Assembly: GCF_030268225.1 (NCBI RefSeq)
Contig: NZ_BSQG01000008.1
Location: 124,001 to 188,000, forward strand
DNA: 64,000 nucleotides
Reading direction: 5' to 3'
From: Nocardiopsis ansamitocini
GTDB taxonomy: Bacteria; Actinomycetota; Actinomycetes; Streptosporangiales; Streptosporangiaceae
Below, in pieces: positions 10,726-19,440 of this stretch; the first letter of the stretch is position 1; each line of letters starts with the position of its first letter. The translations under genes and the position numbers were made by a program. The notes beneath the pieces are model-generated. The model made no database searches and was not told the origin of the DNA. It saw only the letters and a program-made list of their open reading frames with translations.

Positions 10726-11394
10726 ATGGGAATGCTCGAAGGGTGGGCCGGTGAGCTGCTGGACCTCGTGCTCGGTCAGTGCTGCGCCGGGTGCGGCCTG
10801 GGCGGCGCGCAGGTCTGCGCCGCCTGCTCCGACGCCCTGCGCCGTCGGGCACGGCGTTGCCCGGCCAGGCCCGGTTGCCCGGTGACGTGGGCGGCGTGGC
10901 CGTATGCCGGCCGCTGCCGTGACGTGCTTCTGGCCTTCAAGGACCGCGGTCGGCGTGGGCTCGCCGACCAGCTTTCCGGTTCGTTGGCCGCGGCCGTGCT
11001 GTCCGGTTCGGGTGCCGCCCGTCACATCCGGCTCGTCCCGGTTCCGGGGCGAGCCGCGTCGGTGCGCCGGCGGGGTTACGATCCGGTCCGGCTCCTGGCA
11101 GGGGCTACCGCGGCCCGATTACGGGAGGGCATGGTCGACGCCAGGGCGACGCCGATCCTGGCCTACGCCCGCCGCACCCGCCACCAGGTCGGTCTCGGAG
11201 CCGCCGAGCGTCGCACCAACCTGTCCGGTGCCATGCGGCTGCGGACCGGTGCACGGGGCCGGTTCCGCACCGGGTCGGTGGTGCTCGTCGACGACGTTCT
11301 CACCACCGGATCGACCCTCGCAGAGGCCGCCAGGGCCCTCGGTGAGGGCGGCGTGCCGGTCGCTTGCGCTGCTGTGCTCGCCGAACGCGAGTAG
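10726..11394 (+). CDS. ComF-family phosphoribosyltransferase-like protein
   Basis: About 222 residues. A Cys-rich N-terminus (Cys20, Cys23, Cys31, Cys34) resembles the zinc ribbon of ComF proteins. The C-terminal PRT fold has the PRPP-binding loop VLVDDVLTTGST (residues 186-197) and the upstream ARRTRHQVGLGAAERRTN segment. ComF proteins are linked to DNA uptake in competent bacteria; the role in actinobacteria is not settled. The open frame starts at 10609, but the extra 39 residues are Arg-rich and untypical, so ATG 10726 (or 10732) is preferred. It lies 137 bases after lpqB. Confidence 0.85.
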   Translation: MGMLEGWAGELLDLVLGQCCAGCGLGGAQVCAACSDALRRRARRCPARPGCPVTWAAWPYAGRCRDVLLAFKDRGRRGLADQLSGSLAAAVLSGSGAARHIRLVPVPGRAASVRRRGYDPVRLLAGATAARLREGMVDARATPILAYARRTRHQVGLGAAERRTNLSGAMRLRTGARGRFRTGSVVLVDDVLTTGSTLAEAARALGEGGVPVACAAVLAERE

Positions 11395-11530
11395 GCTCAT
11401 GGGGCCGGGGATACCCCAGGCGAGATTTTCGGACGGACAAAGAACCTTTACCCGTGTGTCTTTTTCGCCGCTCCCGGTAGATTTTCGGGGTTGCTGGAAC
11501 GCTTCCGTGGACAGCCGCTCAAATCAGTAC

Positions 11531-11559
11531 CTGACAAGTGGCGGATCTAGGGCTAGCGT
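11531..11559 (+). promoter_or_regulatory. Sigma-70-type promoter for the candidate RNA gene
   Basis: CTGACA at 11531-11536 and TAGCGT at 11554-11559 are separated by exactly 17 bases. This is a good match to the actinobacterial housekeeping consensus (TTGACN / TANNNT). The same -10 hexamer occurs upstream of the tmRNA gene in this window. Transcription would begin near 11566, with no gene start or ribosome-binding site nearby. Confidence 0.5.
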
Positions 11560-11565
11560 TCCAGA

Positions 11566-11950
11566 TATGGCACCCGTCCGGGTCCGTGGTTGCGTCGGGC
11601 ATGGCGTCCTCCCTGCGAGGGCGGCGGCTCGACAAGCCGATGCCAGCCGCAGGCGAAACGGCCCACGTAAGGCGACTTTTCGTCGACCGATCACGGTGCG
11701 GCTTAGAGGTAAGCCCTGCCCCTTCGGAGGTCCAGATGTCCTCCGGACAAGGGAGAAGGGCAGTAGTGGTGCACGAGCGCCGCGAGCCCCTCAGCAGGCG
11801 GATGTGGGGACGAAGACCAGGTCGGCCGGACGGGTGACATCCTCTCCGCGTGGATCGCGCCGTTCTTGGGCGCGACCCCCGCACATGGTGCCCAGGCACC
11901 GCGCGACATCAGGCACGAGGGCACGCACCTCGTGCCTGATGTCGTTTTCG
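11566..11950 (+). ncRNA. Candidate structured non-coding RNA upstream of hpf (possibly raiA-type)
   Basis: About 385 bases between a promoter-like pair and a strong terminator, with poor coding character (mixed third positions, Arg-rich translations). It contains several inverted repeats: CGGCTCG/AAGCCG-type around 11625-11640; CGGAGG/CCTCCG around 11725-11745 nested inside CTGCCCCTT/AAGGGCAG (about 11716-11762); and TCGCGCC/GGCGCGA (11855-11861 with 11869-11875). The raiA RNA motif is a large structured RNA described upstream of raiA/hpf-type genes in Firmicutes and Actinobacteria, and the next gene here is hpf. The location and structure fit, but I cannot run the covariance model, so the class is inference. 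Confidence 0.45.
11905..11950 (+). terminator. Intrinsic terminator of the candidate RNA
   Basis: A perfect 15-bp stem (11905-11919 pairs with 11929-11943) with a 9-base loop, followed by GTTTTCG. It separates the candidate RNA from hpf, which starts 230 bases downstream. Confidence 0.7.
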
Positions 11951-12183
11951 GGACTTCTCCCCGCGTTTCACCGCCCTGTGGCTCTTCTCGGACGAACTGC
12001 TGCGACGCGAGGCCTTCGGCAAGTGATGAGGGCGGTTCTTGTGGGTATACGGGCAGCAACGTGGGCCACGACCACTGTGGCGGGAGAGGAGGTTGTGAAA
12101 GCTAGCCCGACGCTCACAGCGGGCGCGGCGCACACCGATCAGTTGGCCGCCGAAAAGGGCGGTCACGCCACGAAGGGGGTCTT

Positions 12184-12858
12184 GTGGACATCATCGTCAA
12201 GGGTCGGCGCACAGGTGTCAGCGACAAGTTCCGGCAGCATGTCGAAACGAAGCTGACCCGGCTCCACAAGTGGGAGCAGAAGGACATCATGAGCGTCGAT
12301 GTGGAGGTGTCCAAGGAGCGCAGCCCCAAGCTCGCCGAGCATCGCGAGCGGGTTGAGCTGACCGTCCACTCCAGCGGTCCGGTGATTCGCGGTGAAGCCT
12401 CCGCTGATGACCGCTATACCGCCCTCGACCTCGCGCTGGACCGGATCGAGTCCCGGCTGCGCAAGGCCGCCGACCGTCGCAAGGTGCACAAGGGCAGCAA
12501 CCGTGCCCCTGTCTCCGTCGCTGCCGCGACAGCCCACCTCGCCGCCGGCGGCCCCATGGGCTCCGTGGTCGAACCCCCGATCGCCCCGGACACCCCCGAC
12601 TCCCCGGAATTCGACGGTGCCGCAGTCGACAACGAGTTCGCCGACGACTTCGTCGAGCTCGACACCCAGGGCGACGTTCCGGTCATCGTTCGCGAAAAAT
12701 TCCACTCCGCCAAACCCATGACCATTGACCAGGCCCTTATGGAAATGGAACTCGTCGGCCACGACTTCTACCTCTTCCGGGACGAGGAGCGCGACGCCCC
12801 GAGCGTGGTCTACCGTCGGAAGGGCTTCAACTACGGCGTTCTGCGGCTCATGGAATAA
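12184..12858 (+). CDS. hpf: Ribosome hibernation promoting factor, long form (HPF/RaiA)
   Basis: A 224-residue protein. The N-terminal S30AE domain (about residues 1-100) begins MDIIVKGRRTGVSDKF. A linker follows, then the C-terminal dimerisation domain of long HPFs (VIVREKFHSAKPMTIDQAL, ending YRRKGFNYGVLRLME). Long HPF binds the 30S decoding region and pairs ribosomes into inactive 100S dimers in stationary phase or stress. It starts at GTG 12184. It is followed by a terminator and then the NarL-type regulator and secA, the usual actinobacterial order. A structured-RNA candidate lies upstream. Confidence 0.95.
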   Translation: MDIIVKGRRTGVSDKFRQHVETKLTRLHKWEQKDIMSVDVEVSKERSPKLAEHRERVELTVHSSGPVIRGEASADDRYTALDLALDRIESRLRKAADRRKVHKGSNRAPVSVAAATAHLAAGGPMGSVVEPPIAPDTPDSPEFDGAAVDNEFADDFVELDTQGDVPVIVREKFHSAKPMTIDQALMEMELVGHDFYLFRDEERDAPSVVYRRKGFNYGVLRLME

Positions 12859-12887
12859 AGTAAGAGACAACTGAATAGCCGTCCTGG

Positions 12888-12923
12888 CGCGCCGTGTCCG
12901 GTCTTGATACCGGGCACGGCGCG
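12888..12923 (+). terminator. Hairpin terminator after hpf
   Basis: A 15-base arm 12888-12902 pairs with 12909-12923 apart from one G-T pair, with a 6-base loop. It lies 30 bases beyond the hpf stop and before the response-regulator gene. The downstream tract is only mildly T-rich. Confidence 0.5.
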
Positions 12924-13085
12924 TTGTGGGGTAAGGCGTCCGAAGACGGTTTTTCCAGAGAAATTCCCCGTTTAGCTGGAAAACCGCGACCGAAGCGTGG
13001 TGCCTCTTCCGAGGCGGGTGCGCTTGACGAAACAATCCGTCCGCGTCTGGGTGATTTCGCCGCGTGGGAGGAAGGAACGCAGGCT

Positions 13086-13781
13086 GTGAGCTTGACTCCC
13101 CCCAATCGAGTGGACCCGATCAAGGTATTGGTCGTGGACGATCACGCCTTCTTCCGCCGCGGACTCGTGTCCGTGCTCGCAGAGGAGTCCGACATCGACG
13201 TCGTCGGGGAGGCGGCCGACGGTGAGGACGCGGTGACCCAGGCCGGCGACCTTCTCCCCGACGTGGTCCTGATGGACGTCCGGATGCCCAAGACCAGCGG
13301 TATCGCCGCCTGCACGGGGATCAAGAACATGGTTCCCAGTGCGAAGATCGTGATGCTGACGATGAGCGACGAGGAGGAGGACCTCTTCGAGGCCATCAAG
13401 GCCGGCGCCACCGGCTACCTCCTCAAGGAGATCTCGGTGGTGGAGCTCCCGGAGGCCGTCCGCGCGGTCGCCGGCGGACAGTCCTTCATCAACCCTTCCA
13501 TGGCCACCAAGCTGATCGGCGAGTTCGCGACCCTGGCGAAGAAGGAGAAGGGGCGGCCGCAGTCCCTGCCCGCCCCGCGGTTGACCGCACGGGAGAAGGA
13601 AGTCCTGCGACTGGTCGCCCGCGGCCTCAACAACAAGGACATCGGTGAGGAGCTGTACATCTCCGACAACACCGTGAAGAACCACGTCCGCAACATCCTG
13701 GAGAAGCTCCAGCTGCATTCGCGCACGGAGGCCGCGGTCTACGCGATACGGGAGAAGTTCCTCGACGCGGACGGCGAGTGA
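13086..13781 (+). CDS. NarL/FixJ-family response regulator
   Basis: About 231 residues. The receiver domain has acidic residues Asp18-Asp19 and phospho-acceptor Asp64 ([12 protein letters not shown]). The C-terminal LuxR-type helix-turn-helix contains [23 protein letters not shown] chose GTG 13086 because GGAGGAAGG lies about 10 bases upstream. The open frame extends to 12894, but the extra residues are not receiver-like. The position between hpf and secA is conserved in streptomycetes and relatives. No histidine kinase gene is adjacent, so it is an orphan regulator whose target cannot be read from the sequence. Confidence 0.9.
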   Translation: MSLTPPNRVDPIKVLVVDDHAFFRRGLVSVLAEESDIDVVGEAADGEDAVTQAGDLLPDVVLMDVRMPKTSGIAACTGIKNMVPSAKIVMLTMSDEEEDLFEAIKAGATGYLLKEISVVELPEAVRAVAGGQSFINPSMATKLIGEFATLAKKEKGRPQSLPAPRLTAREKEVLRLVARGLNNKDIGEELYISDNTVKNHVRNILEKLQLHSRTEAAVYAIREKFLDADGE

Positions 13782-13942
13782 GTACCGGAGCACACGGCCC
13801 CGCATCCGGCAGATACAGGTTCTTGGCCTCGCCGCACACGGATTTGACCGTGAAGGCAATAGGGTCTTCTACGATGGAAGGCTAGGGGATGGGTCCGTCC
13901 CATCTCCGGATGCGGGCCACGATCGCGAGGAGCGCATTAGAA

Positions 13943-16831
13943 GTGCCAGGCATACTCGACAAGGTCCTGCGCGCGGGTGAAGGCAAGATCCTGCGCCAGC
14001 TCAAGAAGCTCAAGGACCAGATCAACTCGATCGAGGATGATTTCGTCGATCTCACCGACGCCGAACTGCGTGAGCTGACCGACGAGTTCAAACAGCGCCT
14101 CGCCGACGGCGAAACGCTGGACGACCTGCTGCCGGAGGCGTTCGCCACGGTGCGCGAGGCGGCCAAGCGCACGCTGGGGCAGCGGCACTTCGACGTGCAG
14201 CTGATGGGCGGTGCGGCGCTGCATCGCGGCAATATCGCCGAGATGAAGACCGGTGAGGGCAAGACCCTGACCGCCACGCTCGCCGTGTACCTCAACGCGC
14301 TCGCCGGCAAGGGCGTCCACGTGGTCACCGTCAACGACTACCTCGCCCGCCGCGACGCCGAGAACATGGGGCGCGTCTACCAGTTCCTGGGCATGGAGGT
14401 CGGCGTCATCGGCCCCGACATGTCGCCCGAGGAGCGCCGCAAGGCGTACCAGGCCGACATCACCCACGGGACCAACAACGAGTTCGGCTTCGACTACCTG
14501 CGTGACAACATGGCGCTGTCGATCGACGACTGCGTGCAGCGCGAGCACTTCTTCGCGATCGTCGACGAGGTCGACTCCATCCTCATCGACGAGGCGCGCA
14601 CACCGCTGATCATCAGCGGTCCGGCCGAGCAGAACTCCAAGTGGTACGGGGAGTTCGCCAAGATCGCTCCGCGGCTGCGCAAGGAGACCGACTACGAGGT
14701 CGACGAGAAGAAGCGCACCGTCGGCATCACCGAGTCCGGTGTCGCCAAGGTCGAGGACTGGCTGGGGATCGAGAACCTCTACGAGGCCGTCAACACCCCG
14801 CTGATCAGCTTCCTCAACAACTCCCTGAAGGCCAAGGAGCTGTACCGCCGCGACAAGGAGTACATCGTCAAGGACGGCGAGGTGCTCATCGTCGACGAGT
14901 TCACCGGTCGTGTCCTGCGCGGTCGCCGCTACAACGAGGGTATGCACCAGGCCATCGAGGCCAAGGAGAAGGTGAAGGTCAAGGACGAGAACCAGACCCT
15001 CGCCAAGGTCACCCTCCAGAACTACTTCCGCCTCTACGAGAAGCTGGGCGGCATGACCGGTACCGCCTCCACCGAGGCGGCCGAGTTCAACCAGACGTAC
15101 AACATCGGTGTCGTGCCGATCCCGACCAACCGCGACATGATCCGCGATGACCAGCGTGACGTCGTGTACAAGTCCGAAGAGTCGAAGTTCGACGCGGTCG
15201 TGGACGACATCGCGGAGTGCCACGAGGCCGGCCAGCCGGTCCTGGTGGGCACCACCAGCGTCGAGAAGTCCGAGCTGCTGTCGAAGATGCTCAAGCGTCG
15301 CGGTGTCGCCCACGAGGTCCTCAACGCGAAGAACCACGCGCGTGAGGCGTCGATCGTGGCCCGCGCCGGAAAGCTCAAGGCCGTCACGGTCGCCACCAAC
15401 ATGGCCGGTCGCGGTACCGACATCATGCTGGGCGGAAACCCCGACTTCATCGCCGACGAGGAGCTCCAGACGCGCGGCCTGACCCCGCTGGAGACCCCCG
15501 AGGAGTACGAGAAGGCGTGGCCCGAGGCGCTGGAGAAGGCCCAGAAGGACGTCGAGACGGAGAACAAGCAGGTCGTCGAGGCCGGTGGCCTCTACGTCCT
15601 GGGCACCGAACGGCACGAGTCGCGCCGCATCGACAACCAGCTGCGCGGTCGTTCCGGACGCCAGGGCGACCCCGGCAAGTCCCGGTTCTACCTCTCGCTC
15701 AAGGACGACCTCATGCGGCTGTTCAACAGCGGTCGCGTCGAGATCATCATGGAGCGCCTGAACATCCCCGAGGACCAGCCCATCGAGTCCGGTGTGGTCT
15801 CCAAGGCCATCCAGGGCGCCCAGGGCCAGGTCGAGCAGCAGAACTTCGAGATCCGCAAGAACGTCCTCAAGTACGACGAGGTCCTCAACCGCCAGCGCAA
15901 GGTGGTCTACGCCGAGCGCCGCAAGGTGTTGGAGGGCGCCGACCTGCGCGAGCAGATCGAGGGCATGATCGAGGACGTCCTGGAGGGCTACGTCCGTTCC
16001 GCGACGGCCGAGGGCGAGAGCGACGACTGGGACCTGGAGCGCCTGTGGAAGGCGTTCGCTGAGGTCTTCCCGGTGGACTTCACCGCCGACCAGCTCATCG
16101 AGGAGAACGGCGGCGACGTCACGGTACTGACCCCCGACCTCATCTCGCACCGTGTCGTGGAGAACGCCCACGCCGCCTACGAGCGTCGCGAGCAGGAGCT
16201 CGGCCCGGACACCATGCGCGAGGTCGAGCGCACGGTCATCCTGCGCGTCATGGACCGCAAGTGGCGCGAGCACCTCTACGAAATGGATTACCTCCAGGAG
16301 GGCATCGGCCTGCGTGCCATGGCCCAGCGCAACCCGCTGATCGAGTACCAGCGGGAGGGCTACGACATGTTCCAGGAGATGCTCGAGGGCATCAAGGAGG
16401 AGTCGGTCCGCTTCCTGTTCAACGTCGAGGTCCAGGTGAACCGGCCGCAGGAGGGCCAGGGCATCACCGCGGCCGGAGCGGCGGCCACGGCTGCCGCGGT
16501 GCCGCTGGTGCAGGGAGCCACGGCCACGGCCCAGCCGGACGCTCCCACCGCGGTCGAGCCCGCGGTGGACGAGTCGGCCGTCGGGGAGCCGGCGGCCGAG
16601 ACCGAGGCCGAGGGCGAGGGCGGCTCTACCCCGGAGGTGGTCGTCCCGGGGCTGACCGAGAACCGGCCCGACCGCTTGCAGTACAGCGCTCCCAACGAGG
16701 AGGGCGAGGCGGAGAGCCACACCGAGTCCACGAACGGCCAGTACGCCAACGCCGCGCGTAACTCGCCCTGCCCCTGCGGCTCGGGCAAGAAGTTCAAGAA
16801 GTGCCACGGGGATCCCAAGAACCGGCCCTGA
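13943..16831 (+). CDS. secA: Preprotein translocase ATPase SecA
   Basis: About 962 residues. Walker A is GEGKT (residues 104-108), with the DEAD-type segment [12 protein letters not shown] and the motif-VI region [18 protein letters not shown]. An Ala/Glu-rich linker precedes the C-terminal zinc-binding motif [14 protein letters not shown]. SecA drives Sec-dependent export through SecYEG. I chose GTG 13943 because AGGAG is about 10 bases upstream and the sequence then matches the family start ([14 protein letters not shown]). The retained zinc finger indicates SecA1 rather than the accessory SecA2. Confidence 0.97.
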   Translation: MPGILDKVLRAGEGKILRQLKKLKDQINSIEDDFVDLTDAELRELTDEFKQRLADGETLDDLLPEAFATVREAAKRTLGQRHFDVQLMGGAALHRGNIAEMKTGEGKTLTATLAVYLNALAGKGVHVVTVNDYLARRDAENMGRVYQFLGMEVGVIGPDMSPEERRKAYQADITHGTNNEFGFDYLRDNMALSIDDCVQREHFFAIVDEVDSILIDEARTPLIISGPAEQNSKWYGEFAKIAPRLRKETDYEVDEKKRTVGITESGVAKVEDWLGIENLYEAVNTPLISFLNNSLKAKELYRRDKEYIVKDGEVLIVDEFTGRVLRGRRYNEGMHQAIEAKEKVKVKDENQTLAKVTLQNYFRLYEKLGGMTGTASTEAAEFNQTYNIGVVPIPTNRDMIRDDQRDVVYKSEESKFDAVVDDIAECHEAGQPVLVGTTSVEKSELLSKMLKRRGVAHEVLNAKNHAREASIVARAGKLKAVTVATNMAGRGTDIMLGGNPDFIADEELQTRGLTPLETPEEYEKAWPEALEKAQKDVETENKQVVEAGGLYVLGTERHESRRIDNQLRGRSGRQGDPGKSRFYLSLKDDLMRLFNSGRVEIIMERLNIPEDQPIESGVVSKAIQGAQGQVEQQNFEIRKNVLKYDEVLNRQRKVVYAERRKVLEGADLREQIEGMIEDVLEGYVRSATAEGESDDWDLERLWKAFAEVFPVDFTADQLIEENGGDVTVLTPDLISHRVVENAHAAYERREQELGPDTMREVERTVILRVMDRKWREHLYEMDYLQEGIGLRAMAQRNPLIEYQREGYDMFQEMLEGIKEESVRFLFNVEVQVNRPQEGQGITAAGAAATAAAVPLVQGATATAQPDAPTAVEPAVDESAVGEPAAETEAEGEGGSTPEVVVPGLTENRPDRLQYSAPNEEGEAESHTESTNGQYANAARNSPCPCGSGKKFKKCHGDPKNRP

Positions 16832-16846
16832 CCGGGGAGGATTCTG

Positions 16847-16890
16847 GAGGGCCCCGGGAGAGCGGCAACAGCCGCCCTCCCGGGGCCCTC
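16847..16890 (+). terminator. Intrinsic terminator after secA
   Basis: A 14-bp perfect stem (16847-16860 with 16877-16890) lies 15 bases after the secA stop and is followed by a T-containing tract (GTCGTTGTTC). Confidence 0.7.
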
Positions 16891-16913
16891 GTCGTTGTTC
16901 CCCGGTTGCCAAG

Positions 16914-16953
16914 ACCGGTGGCCCGGAGCCTCGAAGGGCTCCGGGCCACCGGT
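16914..16953 (-). terminator. Terminator for the leftward PTS EIIC gene
   Basis: A 17-bp perfect stem (16914-16930 with 16937-16953) with a 6-base loop, 19 bases beyond the stop of the leftward EIIC gene. With the secA hairpin it makes a convergent double terminator. Confidence 0.65.
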
Positions 16954-16972
16954 GCGGATCAGGCTCGGGGGG

Positions 16973-18403
16973 CTACGTCGCGGTTCCCGCGTCCGTGCCC
17001 TTGGCCGCCTCGGCGTCGGCGATCGTCGCCGCCGACGAGGGTGCGGCCTCGGCCGGTGCCTCGGCCGGCGTGCCGGCGGCCACCGTCGGCTGCTCGTCGG
17101 CGGGTTCGCGGCCCGGCGTGGGCAGGTTCAGCTTGGTGATCGCGAAGTAGAAGATCACGTAGTAGAGCGCGGCGTAGACCAGACCCAGCGCGATGATCAT
17201 CCACAGGTTCGTGGTGTTGGACTTGAAGGCGTTCAGCAGCAGGTCGATGAGGCCGGCCGAGAACCCGAAGCCCAGGTGGGCCTCCAGCGCGTTCAGGATC
17301 GCCATGGAGACGCCGGTCAGCACCACGTGCACGGCGAACAGCACCGGCGCGATGAAGATGAACGCGTATTCGATCGGCTCGGTGATGCCGGTGACGAACG
17401 CCGTCAGCGCGGCGGAGATCATGATGCCGCCCACCGCCGCACGCTGGCTCGGGTGCGCCGCCCGCCAGATCGCGAGTGCCGCTGCGGGCAGACCGAACAT
17501 CAGGACGGGGAAGAAGCCGGAGAGGAAGCCCCCGGCCGTGGGGTCGCCGGCAAGATAGCGGTTGATCTCGCCGTTGACGATGGCGCCGTCGGCGCCCTCG
17601 TAGCTGCCGAAGACGAACCAGACCACGGAGTTGACGATGTGGTGCAGGCCGAAGGGCAGCAGCAGCCGGTTGACGACACCGTAGACGCCCGCGCCCACCG
17701 CCCCGGAGCCGATGATCCAGTTGCCGAGGTCGTTGATCCAACCGCCCACGGTCGGCCAGACCAGGCCGAAGACGAGCGCGACGACGATCGCTGCCAGGGC
17801 GGTCACGATCGGCACGAACCGTCGCCCGCCGAAGAAGCCGAGCCAGCTCGGCAGTTTGATCCGGTAGTAGCGCTGCCACAGCAGGGCCGCGACGATACCG
17901 ATGACGATGCCGCCGAGTACGTCGGTGGGGTTCTTCGCGCCCCAGTTGATCGCGGTGGAGCCGTCGGCCAGTTCGAGCGTGATGCCGGAGGCGAGCTCGC
18001 CGCCCTGCTCGAAGAACAGGTACTTGGACACCCGGTCGAAGACGAGGTAGCCCACGACGGCGGCCAGAGCGGTGGAGCCGTCGGCGCGCTTGGCGAAACC
18101 GATGGCCACGCCCACCGCGAACAACAGGGGCAGCGCGCTGAAGATCGCGTCACCGGCGGTGCCGATCACGGGGGAGACGGCGTTCATCCAGGCGAAGCCG
18201 GGGACGTCGGCCAAGCCGCCCGGCTCGGGGCCGTTGCTGCCGAGCATGTCCGGTTGTCCCAGACGCAGCAGGATGGCCGCCGCGGGTAGGACGGCGATGG
18301 GCATCATCAGGCTGCGCCCGATGCGCTGCAGGATGCCCAGTATCGGGGACGACTTCTTCGGTGCGGCGGGGAGGCCGTCGCTGACCGTCGATGAGGAACT
18401 CAT
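16973..18403 (-). CDS. nagE2: PTS N-acetylglucosamine-specific EIIC permease
   Basis: A 476-residue polytopic permease of the glucose/GlcNAc class. It has many hydrophobic segments, a conserved loop NRLLLPFGLHHIVN and the substrate-site motif GITEPIEYAFIFIAPVLF. The C-terminal 60 residues are polar and Pro/Glu/Ala-rich. There is no fused EIIB or EIIA, which matches the streptomycete NagE2 arrangement in which EIIB (NagF) is separate. It probably imports and phosphorylates GlcNAc with the EIIB, EIIA, HPr and EI encoded nearby. AGGAGG lies just upstream of the start. Sugar specificity is inferred from the neighbours. Confidence 0.85.
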   Translation of the reverse strand: MSSSSTVSDGLPAAPKKSSPILGILQRIGRSLMMPIAVLPAAAILLRLGQPDMLGSNGPEPGGLADVPGFAWMNAVSPVIGTAGDAIFSALPLLFAVGVAIGFAKRADGSTALAAVVGYLVFDRVSKYLFFEQGGELASGITLELADGSTAINWGAKNPTDVLGGIVIGIVAALLWQRYYRIKLPSWLGFFGGRRFVPIVTALAAIVVALVFGLVWPTVGGWINDLGNWIIGSGAVGAGVYGVVNRLLLPFGLHHIVNSVVWFVFGSYEGADGAIVNGEINRYLAGDPTAGGFLSGFFPVLMFGLPAAALAIWRAAHPSQRAAVGGIMISAALTAFVTGITEPIEYAFIFIAPVLFAVHVVLTGVSMAILNALEAHLGFGFSAGLIDLLLNAFKSNTTNLWMIIALGLVYAALYYVIFYFAITKLNLPTPGREPADEQPTVAAGTPAEAPAEAAPSSAATIADAEAAKGTDAGTAT

Positions 18404-18498
18404 CGTTGGTCCTCCTGATCACGTGGTGAGCTCGTGGCTCGTGGGAGTGGTGGGAGTGTCAGCGCTCGATGGTACGGGCCCGGGGGCGGCCGGTGCCA

Positions 18499-19233
18499 TC
18501 AGCCGCGTTGGCGGGGGTCCAGCGTGGAATGCAGCTGGTAACGGTCGGCACGGTAGGTGGATATCGCCAGTTCGACACAGGTGCCGTTGACGAAACTGCG
18601 CCGCTGTAGGAGCAGAACGGCGCTACCGGTGGGCAGTCCGAGGAGCCGGGCGTCCGTGGGGTCGCACAGCCCGGCCTCGATGGTCTGCTCGCCGGAGTCG
18701 AGGAGAAGCCCGTAGTCGTCTTCCAGGAGTTGGTAGAGCGAGCGCCCGGAGAGTGATTCCTCACTCAGCCCGGGGGCCACCGACAACGGGATGTTGGAGC
18801 GTTCGATCGCCATCGGCTCGCCGTCGGCGGTGCGCAGGCGCTCGATGTGGTGCACGGGGCTGCCCGGGCTGATGTCGAGCATCCGGGCGACGTGCCCGCG
18901 CGCCGGGTCGATCCGGCGGGCCAGGTCCTGGGCGCCGGGCTCGAAGCCGCGGGCGCGCATGTCCTCGGTGAAGGAGGCCATCCGCAGCGACATCTCGATC
19001 TTGGGTCTGGCCAGGAAGGTGCCCTTGCCGGGGACGCGGTACAGCTTGCCCTCGGCCACGAGGTGGTCGATGGTCTGGCGCACCGTCATCCGGGACAGTC
19101 CGTAGCGCAGGCCGAGTTCGCGCTCCGAGGGCACCGCGCCGTCCACCGCGAGCTGTGTCTCGTCGATCCATTCGAGCAGGAGGTCCCTGAGTTGTGCGTA
19201 CTTGGGGACGGGGCTCGTGGGGTCGATGCTCAT
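18499..19233 (-). CDS. GntR/HutC-family regulator, DasR-like
   Basis: A 244-residue regulator with an N-terminal winged helix (PSERELGLRYGLSRMTVRQTIDHL, shown in two parts by residues about 30-53) and a C-terminal UTRA effector domain (IERLRTADGEPMAIERS). DasR-type regulators bind dre operators and are released by glucosamine-6-phosphate. The start ATG 19233 gives the normal family length. The gene sits upstream of EIIC in the same direction and diverges from the SIS deaminase gene, with dre-like sites in between. Those sites and the GlcNAc genes support the DasR-like call over other HutC members. Confidence 0.85.
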   Translation of the reverse strand: MSIDPTSPVPKYAQLRDLLLEWIDETQLAVDGAVPSERELGLRYGLSRMTVRQTIDHLVAEGKLYRVPGKGTFLARPKIEMSLRMASFTEDMRARGFEPGAQDLARRIDPARGHVARMLDISPGSPVHHIERLRTADGEPMAIERSNIPLSVAPGLSEESLSGRSLYQLLEDDYGLLLDSGEQTIEAGLCDPTDARLLGLPTGSAVLLLQRRSFVNGTCVELAISTYRADRYQLHSTLDPRQRG

Positions 19234-19281
19234 CGCGGGTGCCTGTTCGCTTCTCTTGCGGATCGGTCGGATATGGTGCGT

Positions 19282-19307
19282 ACTGGTATAGGCCGGACTA
19301 GACCACA
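19282..19307. promoter_or_regulatory. Two overlapping dre-like (DasR-box) operators
   Basis: Compared with the 16-base dre consensus ACTGGTCTAGACCACT, 19282-19297 starts ACTGGT and matches at about 11 positions. 19292-19307 contains CTAGACCAC and also matches at about 11. They lie between the divergent regulator and deaminase genes, so one operator region could control both arms. Confidence 0.55.
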
Positions 19308-19440
19308 GGTGCTCCCGACGTGTCAACGCTCGTGGTCGACGCTTTGTGCAGCCCCCTCGGGGGCGTGTCGTCCTGCCTGTTCAGAGAGGGTGCCCGGCTT
19401 GGTGGGGCGCGGCAAATGGGTATCGAGTAGGAAGAAGCCG

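Noticed and set aside
10904-12256. Long + frame running through the comF end and the candidate RNA into hpf
   Set aside because: It overlaps two real genes out of frame, and its third positions in the gap are not coding-like.
13937-16912. 991-codon open frame antisense to secA
   Set aside because: A shadow of the high third-position G/C of secA; Leu/Val/Asp-rich composition, no start signal and no family.
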